Source: Trichosporon coremiiforme
Taxonomy: Eukaryota; Basidiomycota; Tremellomycetes; Trichosporonales; Trichosporonaceae
DNA length: 64,000 bases
Direction: 5' to 3'
NCBI GenBank assembly: GCA_039545355.1
Contig: BCJJ01000016.1
Span: 124,001-188,000, forward strand
A program made the translations under genes and the position numbers. Under the pieces are notes generated by a model that saw only the letters and a list, made by a program, of their open reading frames with translations, did no database searches and was not told where the DNA came from. Shown in pieces: positions 20,996-30,791 of the stretch (position 1 is its first letter; each line of letters opens with the position of its first letter).

Positions 20996-22081
20996 ATGAC
21001 CCTCGCACAGCTCCTGATAGGGGTGCTGCCCTTAGTCGCTGCCCAAGACACCTTCACGCTGAATGTTCCAGCCACTTTGACTCAGTGTCAACTGCAAAGA
21101 ATATCATGGGAAGGCGGCGTTGGTCCATACGAGGTGGTCGCGGTCGCGGGAGGCACCACCTATGAGATCGGTACTGCCCCGGCGACGGCGACGGCGATAA
21201 CCTGGCTGGTCGACCTGGCCGCGGGCACTAGAACGATGCTGCGCGTGCTGAATGCGGCAGGGCAGACTTTGGGCCAAACGCCTCTCATTACAGTCTCCAC
21301 TGGAACAGACACCTGCAATTTGGTGAATGAGCCGCAGACCAGTTCGACATCTGTCAGTTCCTCGACTTCGGTGTCAACCACGTCGTCGTCGACCTCCGTC
21401 ACTGACCCGCCCATCACTTCCTCAACTACCTCATCTCTGGAGCCAACTTCGTCCTCCTCCAGCTCCGCGTCGCCGTCTCCAACATCCTCGTCGACATCCA
21501 GCGAGCCATCAGTCTCAGAGACGTCAGCTACCGAATCGAGCTCTGAGGTCCCCTCGTCTACCGACAGCGGCAGTGCCACAGCATCGCCGTCCCCGACAGA
21601 CCCGCCCCAAACCGACTCCCAGGGCCAGACAGTCACCGTCACTCGAACGAGCAGCACCCCGTCTACGACCTCAGGAGAGTCGAAAGGCGGCGGCGGCGGT
21701 TCCTCCCCAAACCTCGGCGCTATCATCGGCGGTGCTGTTGGTGGCGGTCTCGGCCTGGCACTCATCGTAGCGCTCGTGGTGTGGCGGTGCACGAGAACCA
21801 GGCGGGCGGAGAAGTCTGCATCGGCGTTTGTCATTGACTCGTTCGACCCGGAAACGGCTGAGCCGGGACCCGTGCAGATGATCACACCATACCCGACTAC
21901 GCCCCCCACGGCGATGTACAAGTTCTCCAGTGGGTCGGGCGCGTATGATACCACGACGTACGGGCCTTCGCGCGTCTCGCAGGAGCACTTGTCGGACGAT
22001 CAGTTCGCTGTTGACGCCGGTCCTGCGTCGACACAGTGGCCACCGAGGTATGACCCAGGCTGGACGCAGGGGTCCAGATAG
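20996..22081 (+). CDS. Type I membrane protein with Ig-like ectodomain and PPxY tail (paralogue 3 of 3)
   Basis: Single exon. I start at the ATG at 20996 (361 residues) because it begins a clean signal peptide (MTLAQLLIGVLPLVAAQ). The Ig-like domain has TQCQLQRISWEGGVGPY and closes with Cys107. It is followed by about 120 residues of almost pure Ser/Thr/Pro, likely O-mannosylated, and a Gly-rich TM helix (about 241-263) ending CTRTRR. The tail has MITPY, FAVDAGP and finishes with PPRYDPGW (PPRY 349-352). Sequence outside the domain core and the tail motifs has diverged strongly from its neighbours, so the duplication is old or the stalk evolves fast. A surface or cell-wall sensing role is possible but not shown. 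Confidence 0.8.
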   Translation: MTLAQLLIGVLPLVAAQDTFTLNVPATLTQCQLQRISWEGGVGPYEVVAVAGGTTYEIGTAPATATAITWLVDLAAGTRTMLRVLNAAGQTLGQTPLITVSTGTDTCNLVNEPQTSSTSVSSSTSVSTTSSSTSVTDPPITSSTTSSLEPTSSSSSSASPSPTSSSTSSEPSVSETSATESSSEVPSSTDSGSATASPSPTDPPQTDSQGQTVTVTRTSSTPSTTSGESKGGGGGSSPNLGAIIGGAVGGGLGLALIVALVVWRCTRTRRAEKSASAFVIDSFDPETAEPGPVQMITPYPTTPPTAMYKFSSGSGAYDTTTYGPSRVSQEHLSDDQFAVDAGPASTQWPPRYDPGWTQGSR

Positions 22082-23816
22082 CCGCCGCTGTGGAGTCCGC
22101 ATGAGTCATGCGATGGCTGTCCACCGGTTGAGTTAGGCGGTGCCTATGTGTCGGTGTTGGGCCTGTGAGCATTCGCCGGACTGGAAAGACCTGCTTCTTG
22201 AGGCTCGGACCGGTCCTGTCTCCGCAGCTAGTAGGCTTGGCTGATGCATCGATATAATTGCATGAAGGCCATGGACTCTTGCGGCTGCTCGGAGACGGGC
22301 TGATAACCGCACGGGGGATCAACGGCCTGAACTTCAACGACACAGCTGATGCAGGGAGAGGATCTCGCGATAGTTCACAGCCCCGTGCACTACCTCCAAT
22401 GTCCACTACCACGCCCACGAGGTCGGTCTGTACCACGGGCCTTACGATCCACAACGCTCAAAGACTGTAGAGGCCCCTCTGCCGGGCCCGGCATTCCAAG
22501 CGAAACAGTTGCTCCATTGCTGCCCGGCGGCCAGCGCTTCGCCTTCTGCAGAGACAGGAATTGCTATGGACGATGGGCCAGCGACGGGGCGCATAAGGCG
22601 AGCTTCTGACTGTGTTTGGTCCCCGACATAACGTAGAGAGTGGGATGCATCGCGACCACCTGTCATCGGCGTCTGTGCCGCCCCACGCAGAGCATGTCTC
22701 GCATCAAACGATCTCATTAGAGCTCCGAGATGGCGCTGCATCGCCCCCGTCGGACCGAGTACGTTTCGATTCCACCTTCGCCGAGATGGAGCAAGGCCTA
22801 ACACCTCAGCATCGGCGAAGTCACCTTTTCTGCTGTGAGTTGGCACGTGTGCACACGCACAGGAGCAGTGAGAAGTGAGACATGAGACGTGAGAGAATGC
22901 ACACCGAGAAAGCATGACCTCCGTCGGGTTCCATTGTCACCGCCTCGCTCGCAGTGCTAACGGTGACATTCCCCGGCGGGCGGCACCGACACGCGTAAAC
23001 TATCTGCCATGCCGAGGTGCGGCGGCGCTATGTCGCTAGAGTCGGTGGGACACAGCCTCTGTCATGCGCCAGCGTCGCTAGCCTTCAGTACACAGCGCGG
23101 GAATACGTTAAGCTTGAAGTTAGAGCGGTTGTGACATCCCTGACATGTTACCTGTCATCGGGTATCAGGAAGGTTGAGTGGGATCGGTCGACAAAGGTGG
23201 GGACCCAACCTGCGGTCACGAGCCGAGGATAGCACGCAGCACATGTTCTCTAGAAGGACATGTGCATGCAGGTGCATACGACGCTGCAGGACCATACGTT
23301 CGGTCAGTTAAATGAAAGGGCCAGAGCAAAAGATGAATAGTGACCGCAGTCACGCGCTTGCGTTCTGATTGCTCTGCGTGCCCATGCCATGGCGTGCTTC
23401 TCACTAGACCAGGGCCGTAAATGATAGTGCCTCGTGAAACCAACTCGATAACGTCGATTGATCGGAGCGCCGGAGGGTCTGCCGATTCAACATACAACAG
23501 TCACCATGCAGTCACCGAAGGGTCATTGTATTGCTGGGTGTGGGTGCATGAGAGTTTCCGTCAGGTAGCAAGGGTTAAGTCCTTGGTGCTGCGGTGCACG
23601 TCCTGTCCTTGATTATGTCTATCTTCGGCGAACCAAGGGTCCACCACGGCGGCCAACGCTAGTCCGCATACTCGCAGGTATGTTGGACATGCTTCTGCTG
23701 CGAGCGGACTGCGGCGTCAACGCCGACCAGTCTAGGACTAATACGACTTCGCGGCTGGGAGGTCCGCATCTATAAAGGACCCATCAGGGGCGAGCGAGGT
23801 ACCTCAACCATCAAGA
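22082..23816. other. Gene-free region upstream of the protease gene
   Basis: No frame here has a domain or convincing splice structure. A TATA box sits at its right end. Confidence 0.4.
23771..23776 (+). promoter_or_regulatory. TATA box of the aspartyl protease gene
   Basis: TATAAA within TCTATAAAGG lies 41 bp before the ATG at 23817, implying a short leader and a strongly regulated promoter. Confidence 0.65.
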
Positions 23817-25176
23817 ATGAAGTCCGCCCTCGCCTTCACCGTGCTGGCCACCATTGCGGCTGCCGCCCCCGCTCCAGCTCAGCAGGTCGAGAACCTGAAC
23901 CTGCAGAAGCGACTTGATGGACCTGTCACCGTCGCTCTGACGCACCAGAGCTCCCTCGGCCTCGGTGTCCTCGAGAAGAGCAAGCTGCACCTTGCAGCCA
24001 AGTACCCTCAGTTCTTCGACGAGGGTGGTCTTCAGGCTCTTCGGAAGCGTGCCGGCGATCTGCAGTGAGTAGCACTGTCCGTTCATCATCCTTCCTACCA
24101 CTCGGACTACCCGAGTGACTGTCCGCTCATTTCGCACTTCGCTAACCCTCAGGCTGCACGACGTTGAGCCCGACACGCTGTGGACTGCCCCGACCTCATT
24201 CGGCACGCCGCCCCAGGACCTGCCGCTCCTCGTCGACACCGGATCGGCGGCTCTCTGGGCTTTCAGCTCCAAGTGTCAGGGCTGCGGCACGGCCTCTCTG
24301 GACGTCAGCAAGACCTCCACCTTTGTGAACACCTCCGAACCCGCCCGCTACCAGTACGGCACGGGCGCCACGGAGATCAAAGGCTGGCGCGTAAAGGACA
24401 CTGTCGGTCTGGCCGGCATCACAACCGAGAACGCCGAATTCGCTGTCATTGATGCGGCCAAGAATGCCAATCTCAACAAGACCTCGGCGGAGCTCAGCGG
24501 CTGGTCCTGGCCCACGATCGACAGCAACGGCAAGCCCGCGACGCCCGTGCCGTACGTTCAAGCGAAGAACAAGCAGTGGTCCGACCCCGTCTTCGGCCTG
24601 TACCTGAACCGCAAGAACCCCCGCGCCGAGGCTCACGGCACGCAGAGCAAGGGCGACGGCGCGCTCACCGTTTCGGGCGTCGACAGCAAGTACTTTGACG
24701 GCGAGCTGGCGTGGACGGACCGCGTCAAGATCAGCGAAAAGTTCGACTTTGCGTGGAGCGTCGACTTCCCCTCTGCCAGCTCGAACGGGCAGGTGCAAAA
24801 GTATGAGAACTATACGCACGCCATCCTCGACTCTGGCACGACCCTCGTCTTCGGCCCGCCCCCCAGCGTCAAGGAGTTCTGGTCCAAGATCGACGGTGCC
24901 AAGGACAACGGAGACGGCACATGGGCCGTGGACTGCGGCCGTACCGACATCAAAGCGTCTTTCAATCTCGCTGGCAGGGACTGGGAGTTCGATCCCACCG
25001 ACCTCATCTTTGAGGATGAGCCTGGCAAGTGCTTCGGCGCCATCGTGTACGACCTCGCCATGTGGCCGCTCGGACCTAACTGGCTTGTCGGAGGCACCTT
25101 CCTCAAGAACGTCTACTCGGCGTACCAGTACGACCCTCCCCGCGTCGGCCTCGCCAAGCTGAAGGAGGGCCTGTAA
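23817..25176 (+). CDS. Secreted pepsin-family aspartyl protease (A1)
   Basis: The exons are 23817-24064 and 24153-25176 (423 residues); the 88-nt intron begins GTGAGT, has GCTAAC and ends CTCAG. A signal peptide (about residues 1-18) is followed by a propeptide with dibasic KR sites, including LQKR and LRKR, that could be cut by a Kex2-type protease. The two catalytic motifs are present: DTGSAALW with Asp111 and DSGTTLVF with Asp309. The flap is represented by YGTGATEIKGW. Two Cys in SSKCQGCG and a later pair could form disulfides. The end (WLVGGTFLKNVYSAYQYD) matches the conserved C-terminal part of A1 enzymes. It probably digests extracellular protein at acid pH. No GPI signal is seen, so it should be released. 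Confidence 0.95.
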
Positions 25177-26396
25177 GACTCACCTTTTAATGTCCCGTAT
25201 CCGATAATCCAAACGCCACGGACGATCTAGTTAGCAGACGGTCAGTAACGAGTATCTGAAGTATATCAACATGTATCCCGATCTTCCCAGAAATCTCGCA
25301 TCTGTCGTCAGTGTGCGCAAGCAATGGGCGAGAGTGCAGAGTCGAGGGAAGCCGCTGCAAGTCGCGGCCGCCACGGAGTGACGAGTGGACGATGGCGGTG
25401 GAGGCGTGCCTTGTGCGCTGAAACGACCCCCCTTGTTCCGTACCTTTGAATTCAGCACTGGAATCGCGGGGCTATGCGATAACAACTTGGTGCTCGGGTT
25501 CCTCGCAGCCGTCATTCCATTACTAGTCATTGGGAATAGAGCACAGCTTGTGCACGCAGGAACGCGCGAGCGGATGGGCTCGGTCGTCAGCACAGCCATG
25601 CACGCAGACACCGGCACACTGAAGTTCGAGGACACGGAAGCTCGGGCGATCGATTCCTGTCAAGTCGAACCGACGCGAGTTTTGGACGCCCGGTCGCGTC
25701 CCAGACCATGCTTAACCGGCTGAACATACCTTAGCCTTGGGCAGGCTCAGACCGCAGCCTGCGTCGCTCAGCAGAGGGCTCAGACCTGCCTCACTTGGCA
25801 ATTCTCCGCGGCGCAGAATGCTTTACCTGCTCCCGTCCGAACCGCGGTGGCTGTCGCTGTCTCCGACCCGAGCAAGCGACCACACACACACTGCGAAAAG
25901 CCCCGTCCGCTGCGCATACTTTGGGGGGGTGGGCCGAAGCACGCGAACGCAAAAAAGCTACTCTGCGCTTTGCGCCTCGGTTCTGCGTTCCCATTGTACG
26001 GCGGGAGCCTGGCGAAACCCTGTGAATCTGACTCCACAACAGCGTCAACACTGCACATCCACCGCAAGGGGACGCCGTCACAAAAGCTGACGTGTCCGAA
26101 GAACCCATCAACCACGCCCCCCGCCCACCACCAAACAATGCAAAGAACGTCGCCACTCGCCACTCGAACCGCAGTGCACCACCCCATTGCATTCCTCCAC
26201 CCAACACTGTAAACATCAGTCATCCACGGTCCATAGTAGTCTGCAGCATAGTATTTGTTATGGGTCATGCATCACTGCCAGCCAATGAGGGGCAGGTGGC
26301 AAAAAAAGAGATGAGCAAAAAGCGAAAGTTGTACAAAGGAATCCCACAGGTGTGTGGGCGTCGAAAGAGTCGCCAGTGAGAGACAAGGCGAGAAGC
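25177..26396. other. Gene-free region between protease and histone H4
   Basis: This holds the convergent 3' ends of the protease and histone H4 genes. I see no domain-bearing frame or repeat. Confidence 0.4.
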
Positions 26397-26785
<389 letters not shown>

Positions 26786-27331
26786 TGTTGATTAGAGTTG
26801 TTGTGGGGGTGGTGGTGGTGGTTGTGAAGAGTGAAGAACTGTGAAGTTCTTGTGTTGTGTTGAGAGAGAGAAGAGAGGTTGATGGGGATTTTCTGATGAG
26901 AGGAGAAGACGGTCGTTATGTATGTGTTGTCCGAGATTGTCTCTTTCTGACGCCGGCCGGAGGTGGGTGCATAGCAGCGGGTGCAATCACGCTACCGCCT
27001 AGCGTGTGTGATCTGATCTAGGCCAGGATGCAAAGGGACCAGACAGGGCCGTTTTCGTCACGTGCAAAATTCAAGTCACGTGATTTCTGATCACTAACTA
27101 CAGTGATCCTCGGCGTTTCGGTGAACTCGCAACAGCCTGCAGTCGGTAATCAACACGCACACGTTGGAGCCAGCCAGCGCTAGCCCCCCGCACGCACGCA
27201 CAGACCTCCACCGGACCCAGACCAACCACGAGCTGGGATCACCCCGCCGCCTCCGTCTCGGGGATCAAGCATCAAGCACCACGCATCCAGCATCAAGATC
27301 TCTGATGCAGCTGGTCCCGTGAGCCGGAGTC
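26786..27331. promoter_or_regulatory. Divergent promoter of histone H4 and the PXA gene
   Basis: This 546-bp region has two CACGTG sites at 27059-27064 and 27077-27082 (18 bp apart), followed by a perfect 7-bp inverted repeat, GATCACT (27089-27095) and AGTGATC (27102-27108). CACGTG is the core site of basic helix-loop-helix factors such as Cbf1. The H4 leader is rich in CAAC repeats on the coding strand. Confidence 0.5.
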
Positions 27332-28933
27332 ATGCGTAGGGCCCGCACCTCGCTCCCGCTGGCGGTCCAGCTCCTCGCACCGCCCTCGGCCTTGCAGGCA
27401 CAACAGCACGCTCCCTCTCCCTCGGTCGTTTCGCCCCCTCTTCCGTCGCCATCGTCGTCGGCCTCACCCGCCCCCCCTCCCCCAAACACGCGGACCAACT
27501 CGGCCATCAAGTCTGCCCCGCCCACCTCGGCCTCGACTCCGACCGCCCCGCCGCACACGAGGCAGAACTCTGCCGTCAAGTCGGCCCCGTCCACGTCTGC
27601 TCCAACCCCGCGGCCACCGCTCAGCAAGACCCCCTCAGCTTCAGTCACGGCGACATCATGCCTGCCGCCCTTGTTCGAGACGCCGACCCCAGAGCTGGTG
27701 CAGCTGCACGATAAGCTGTACCACTTCCTCGCCCTGATACTCCGCGCATACGTGCTGCAGTGGTACGCCAAGATCTCGCCGCGGGACACGCAAACGCTCC
27801 CCGAGATCAACCATGCGCTCGTGCCCATCCTCCGCCCCCTGTTGAATGTGCACAGGGAGGAGATCGTGGACCTTCTCCTGCTCCATGTGCCGGCGCTGCT
27901 GTCGCTGCACCTCCAGACCCTGCGGGAGGCGCAGGCCGCCGTCTCCCTCCCAGCGACCTCGTACATCTCGACCGCTACGCCCAACACAGTCCCATCAGTC
28001 GAGGACGACCCCGACGGCCCCGAACAAGCGGGAATCGACGAGGTGTTGAAGGAAATACGGGAGGAAGAAGAGCGCCTGGGAGACGCGTACCACGCCCGTC
28101 TGCCCTTGCGCTCAGTGACGCGGCGACAAGGGCACTGGTCAGTCGACCCGGAATACTACGTCGCGCTCGGCCTGCGTCTCCAGCCTTCGGGCGGGGAACT
28201 ACAAAAGACCATCGTCGCCGAGCTCCTGGCAGGAAGCGTGCTGGGAAATGTGTCGAAGCGGATCGGCATGCCCTGGTTCTGGGCGCAGATGCTGCACAAG
28301 AAGCTGAGTCCCAAGTCGTTTTCGGATCCGGACTCGGAGCCCGCGGAAAAGGACAAGAAGAGCGTCGTGCAGAAGTCCAAAGCTGCCTTGGGCAGGATGA
28401 AGGCGACGGGACACACAGTCAGGGGTCTCTATGCTACGTGGGCCTCTTCCCCGCCGCCGGAGAGGAAGTACGTCCACCTCGCGCTGCCATGGGTCAACCT
28501 GCTCCGCGAGCTTCTTGCGATCGACGCATGCAACCTCTTCATCCGCCTCGCCTTCTCCCTCTTTGGCATGGTCGTCCTCCTCCTCTCTCCCATCATTGAC
28601 CGCATCCTCCCCATCCTCGTGACGCAGGCTGTCTCCCCGGCAATGGGATTGCGGATCCTCGCCCTCCTCGAGCGTATCATATTCCCGTGTGACGGGTACC
28701 CTTCCCCGGACGAGTTCCGCGAGCCCGGACTGCCCGAGCAGGCCCTGCTGTGGGAACAACTGAGAGAGGATGTGCGCAAGAAGGCGCCGTGGATGGGCGC
28801 GTTTGGCGAGGGGTGGGATGAGAGAGTCCTCGACGTTGTTGGGCACCGAGGGCCCAACGCTCATTTGGCAGCTATGCTGTACGACGCTGTCGTCGGTACG
28901 CTCGCACCGGAACTGCTGGTCGACAGCAAGTAA
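27332..28933 (+). CDS. PXA-domain membrane-associated protein
   Basis: Single exon, 533 residues from the first ATG. Residues 1-110 are Pro/Ser/Thr-rich and disordered. From about residue 120 an alpha-helical region (LHDKLYHFLALILRAYVLQW, ALVPILRPLLNVHREEIVDL) and then YYVALGLRLQ...AELLAGSVLGNVSKRIGMPW near 275-315 match the PX-associated (PXA) domain found in sorting nexins and in stand-alone fungal proteins such as S. pombe Pxa1. A hydrophobic segment around 382-450, including LFGMVVLLLSPIIDRILPIL, may insert into membrane. No PX lipid-binding domain is visible. PXA proteins act at endosomal or ER contact membranes, but the exact job is not known from sequence. It is convergent with the ArfGAP gene. 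Confidence 0.8.
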   Translation: MRRARTSLPLAVQLLAPPSALQAQQHAPSPSVVSPPLPSPSSSASPAPPPPNTRTNSAIKSAPPTSASTPTAPPHTRQNSAVKSAPSTSAPTPRPPLSKTPSASVTATSCLPPLFETPTPELVQLHDKLYHFLALILRAYVLQWYAKISPRDTQTLPEINHALVPILRPLLNVHREEIVDLLLLHVPALLSLHLQTLREAQAAVSLPATSYISTATPNTVPSVEDDPDGPEQAGIDEVLKEIREEEERLGDAYHARLPLRSVTRRQGHWSVDPEYYVALGLRLQPSGGELQKTIVAELLAGSVLGNVSKRIGMPWFWAQMLHKKLSPKSFSDPDSEPAEKDKKSVVQKSKAALGRMKATGHTVRGLYATWASSPPPERKYVHLALPWVNLLRELLAIDACNLFIRLAFSLFGMVVLLLSPIIDRILPILVTQAVSPAMGLRILALLERIIFPCDGYPSPDEFREPGLPEQALLWEQLREDVRKKAPWMGAFGEGWDERVLDVVGHRGPNAHLAAMLYDAVVGTLAPELLVDSK

Positions 28934-29190
28934 CGAATAGGTTATGAGTTATGACTTCGGTATATCTATAATATATGGTCATGTATAATGCTGTGTGTAC
29001 GACTGGACACTGGCTCAAGACATCTACGCTTTCTACGCCGTCCTTTCTACGTCTGGCACCATACTCTTAGCAGCTCTGCACTCTGGGCTCCGACACTCAG
29101 ACGGTCTGGTAACCTTGGCAAAGCACTCTTGTCTCGACTCACTACTCAGACTGGGCACTCCTCACTCACTCCGCTCGCTCGACGATGCAC

Positions 29191-30791
29191 TTAGAAGTCC
29201 TTCCAGTCATCGTCATCCCAGTTGTCCTTGTTCTTCTCGTCCTTGGCCTGCTTGGCGGCGTCCTTCTTCGTCTGTCCGGACGCACCAGCGAGAGGGGCGT
29301 TCTGGTCGTGGGCGTCGGTAAAGTCGGCGAAGAAGTCGTCGTCGTGGTGGCCCGACGGCCCAGCGCCGACGGACGAGTACCCCTGTCCGCTGGCGGAACG
29401 GCCGCCGATACCCAGAGCACCGAGACGCTCGTTCAGGTCAACACCGGCACGGGTGCGCGCAACGTCGTTGAACTGCTCCCATCCCTCTCCGGCGCGCTGG
29501 CCCGCCCACAGGGACGCCGCGCGCGCCTGCTCGGCAGCCGTGCCGAGGTAGCGCTTGAACTCGTCGCCCGTACCCGACTCGTACGCCTCGTTCGCACGCG
29601 CCATGCCCGGCTTGACGACCGACTCGTTGATCTCGCGACCGGCCGAAGCCACGGCAGACGAAAACAGGCCCCAACCCTTGCTGAGGGCGCCGAGGGGGTT
29701 GCGCTGGAACTCGTCAAGCGTCGGCGCACTGCGAGATGAGAGGCCGTAGCTCGGGTGAGAGCTGCTGGGGTCCTCGATCGGCGCAGAGCCGAAGCCCTGG
29801 TACTTGCCGCCCTGGCTGGGCGGCAGGTTGTCGGGTCGCGAGGCGTTGGCGTTGCCGAGACGCTCGAAGAAGGCCTCGTTGCCGCTGCCACTGGCAGGCG
29901 AGTCGCGTCCGCCGCTTCCCGAGAGAGGAGTACCGGAGCGCGAAGCGGGGCCGCTGCGCGCCTTGCGGGTAGCCTGCGACGAAGCTGGGCGAGAAGGAGC
30001 GTCGGCAGGAGGAGAAGACTTGGACCAAGCGGCAGGCGGGTCCGCGCACTCAGCAGCAAGCTTCTCGCGGTACTGAGCGGCCGCCCACGAGTTGTACTTG
30101 TCGTTGATGCCCATGCCCTTCTCGTAGCCGCCCTCGGGGTCATACGAGTCCATGAACTCGGTGAACTTGGCATTGCCGCCGTTCTGCCGTCAGCTTGAAT
30201 TCTCTCCCGCGGAGTAGATCCCGGAGCATCCCTGGGCCGGAACAAATGAACTGGTAGTTCCAAGGTTACGGTCTCACGGTCTGACTGGCGCATGACGGGT
30301 GGGGGATGCCCGTGCTGCCCTCTGCTGTCGGTCACCGGGGATCACACCGGGCTGCCGATGCCGTTGCGCGTGCCGAGCAGTGTACGCGTCGATCAGGACG
30401 GCGTCGATCAAAGACGCTCCGCCATGCTGTGCAGCGGACTCACCTTCATCTTCTTGAGCTGCTCGTCTGACCACTTGTCCATGGTGATCGAGCGGACGAA
30501 GGAGATGTGGACGCCGAGACCTGCCGTCAGCGATCATCGGACGATCAGCGGTGCAAGCCTAACTCTACTCACCGCGGTGCACGCCCGAGCACTCCAGACA
30601 GATGAACGTGCCGTAAGAGACGGAGGCCCACTGAGGGGAAGGCGCCTTGCAGTCAACACACTCTGGAGGCAGTGTCAGTAACCTTTGCGATAACGAGATG
30701 ATGATCAGCCAGGGAAGGCGGACTCACGTTTGTTTGCACCCGTGTTCATGAGCTCGAGCAGCTCTTTCTTCTGGTAGTTTTCCGCAGCCAT
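29191..30791 (-). CDS. Arf GTPase-activating protein, Gcs1/ArfGAP1 type
   Basis: The exons are 30791-30728, 30662-30573, 30520-30444 and 30183-29191, giving 407 residues; introns are 65, 52 and 260 nt. The N-terminal ArfGAP zinc finger reads CVDC, 16 residues, CLEC, followed by [16 protein letters not shown] with the catalytic Arg, and [17 protein letters not shown]. The rest is Ser/Pro-rich with amphipathic stretches ([14 protein letters not shown] and similar) like the curvature-sensing ALPS regions of ArfGAP1. The C-terminus is acidic with tryptophans ([11 protein letters not shown]), a typical adaptor/coat-binding tail. The protein stimulates GTP hydrolysis on Arf1 at Golgi membranes and so controls COPI coat release. 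The 260-nt intron is long for this genome. Confidence 0.95.
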
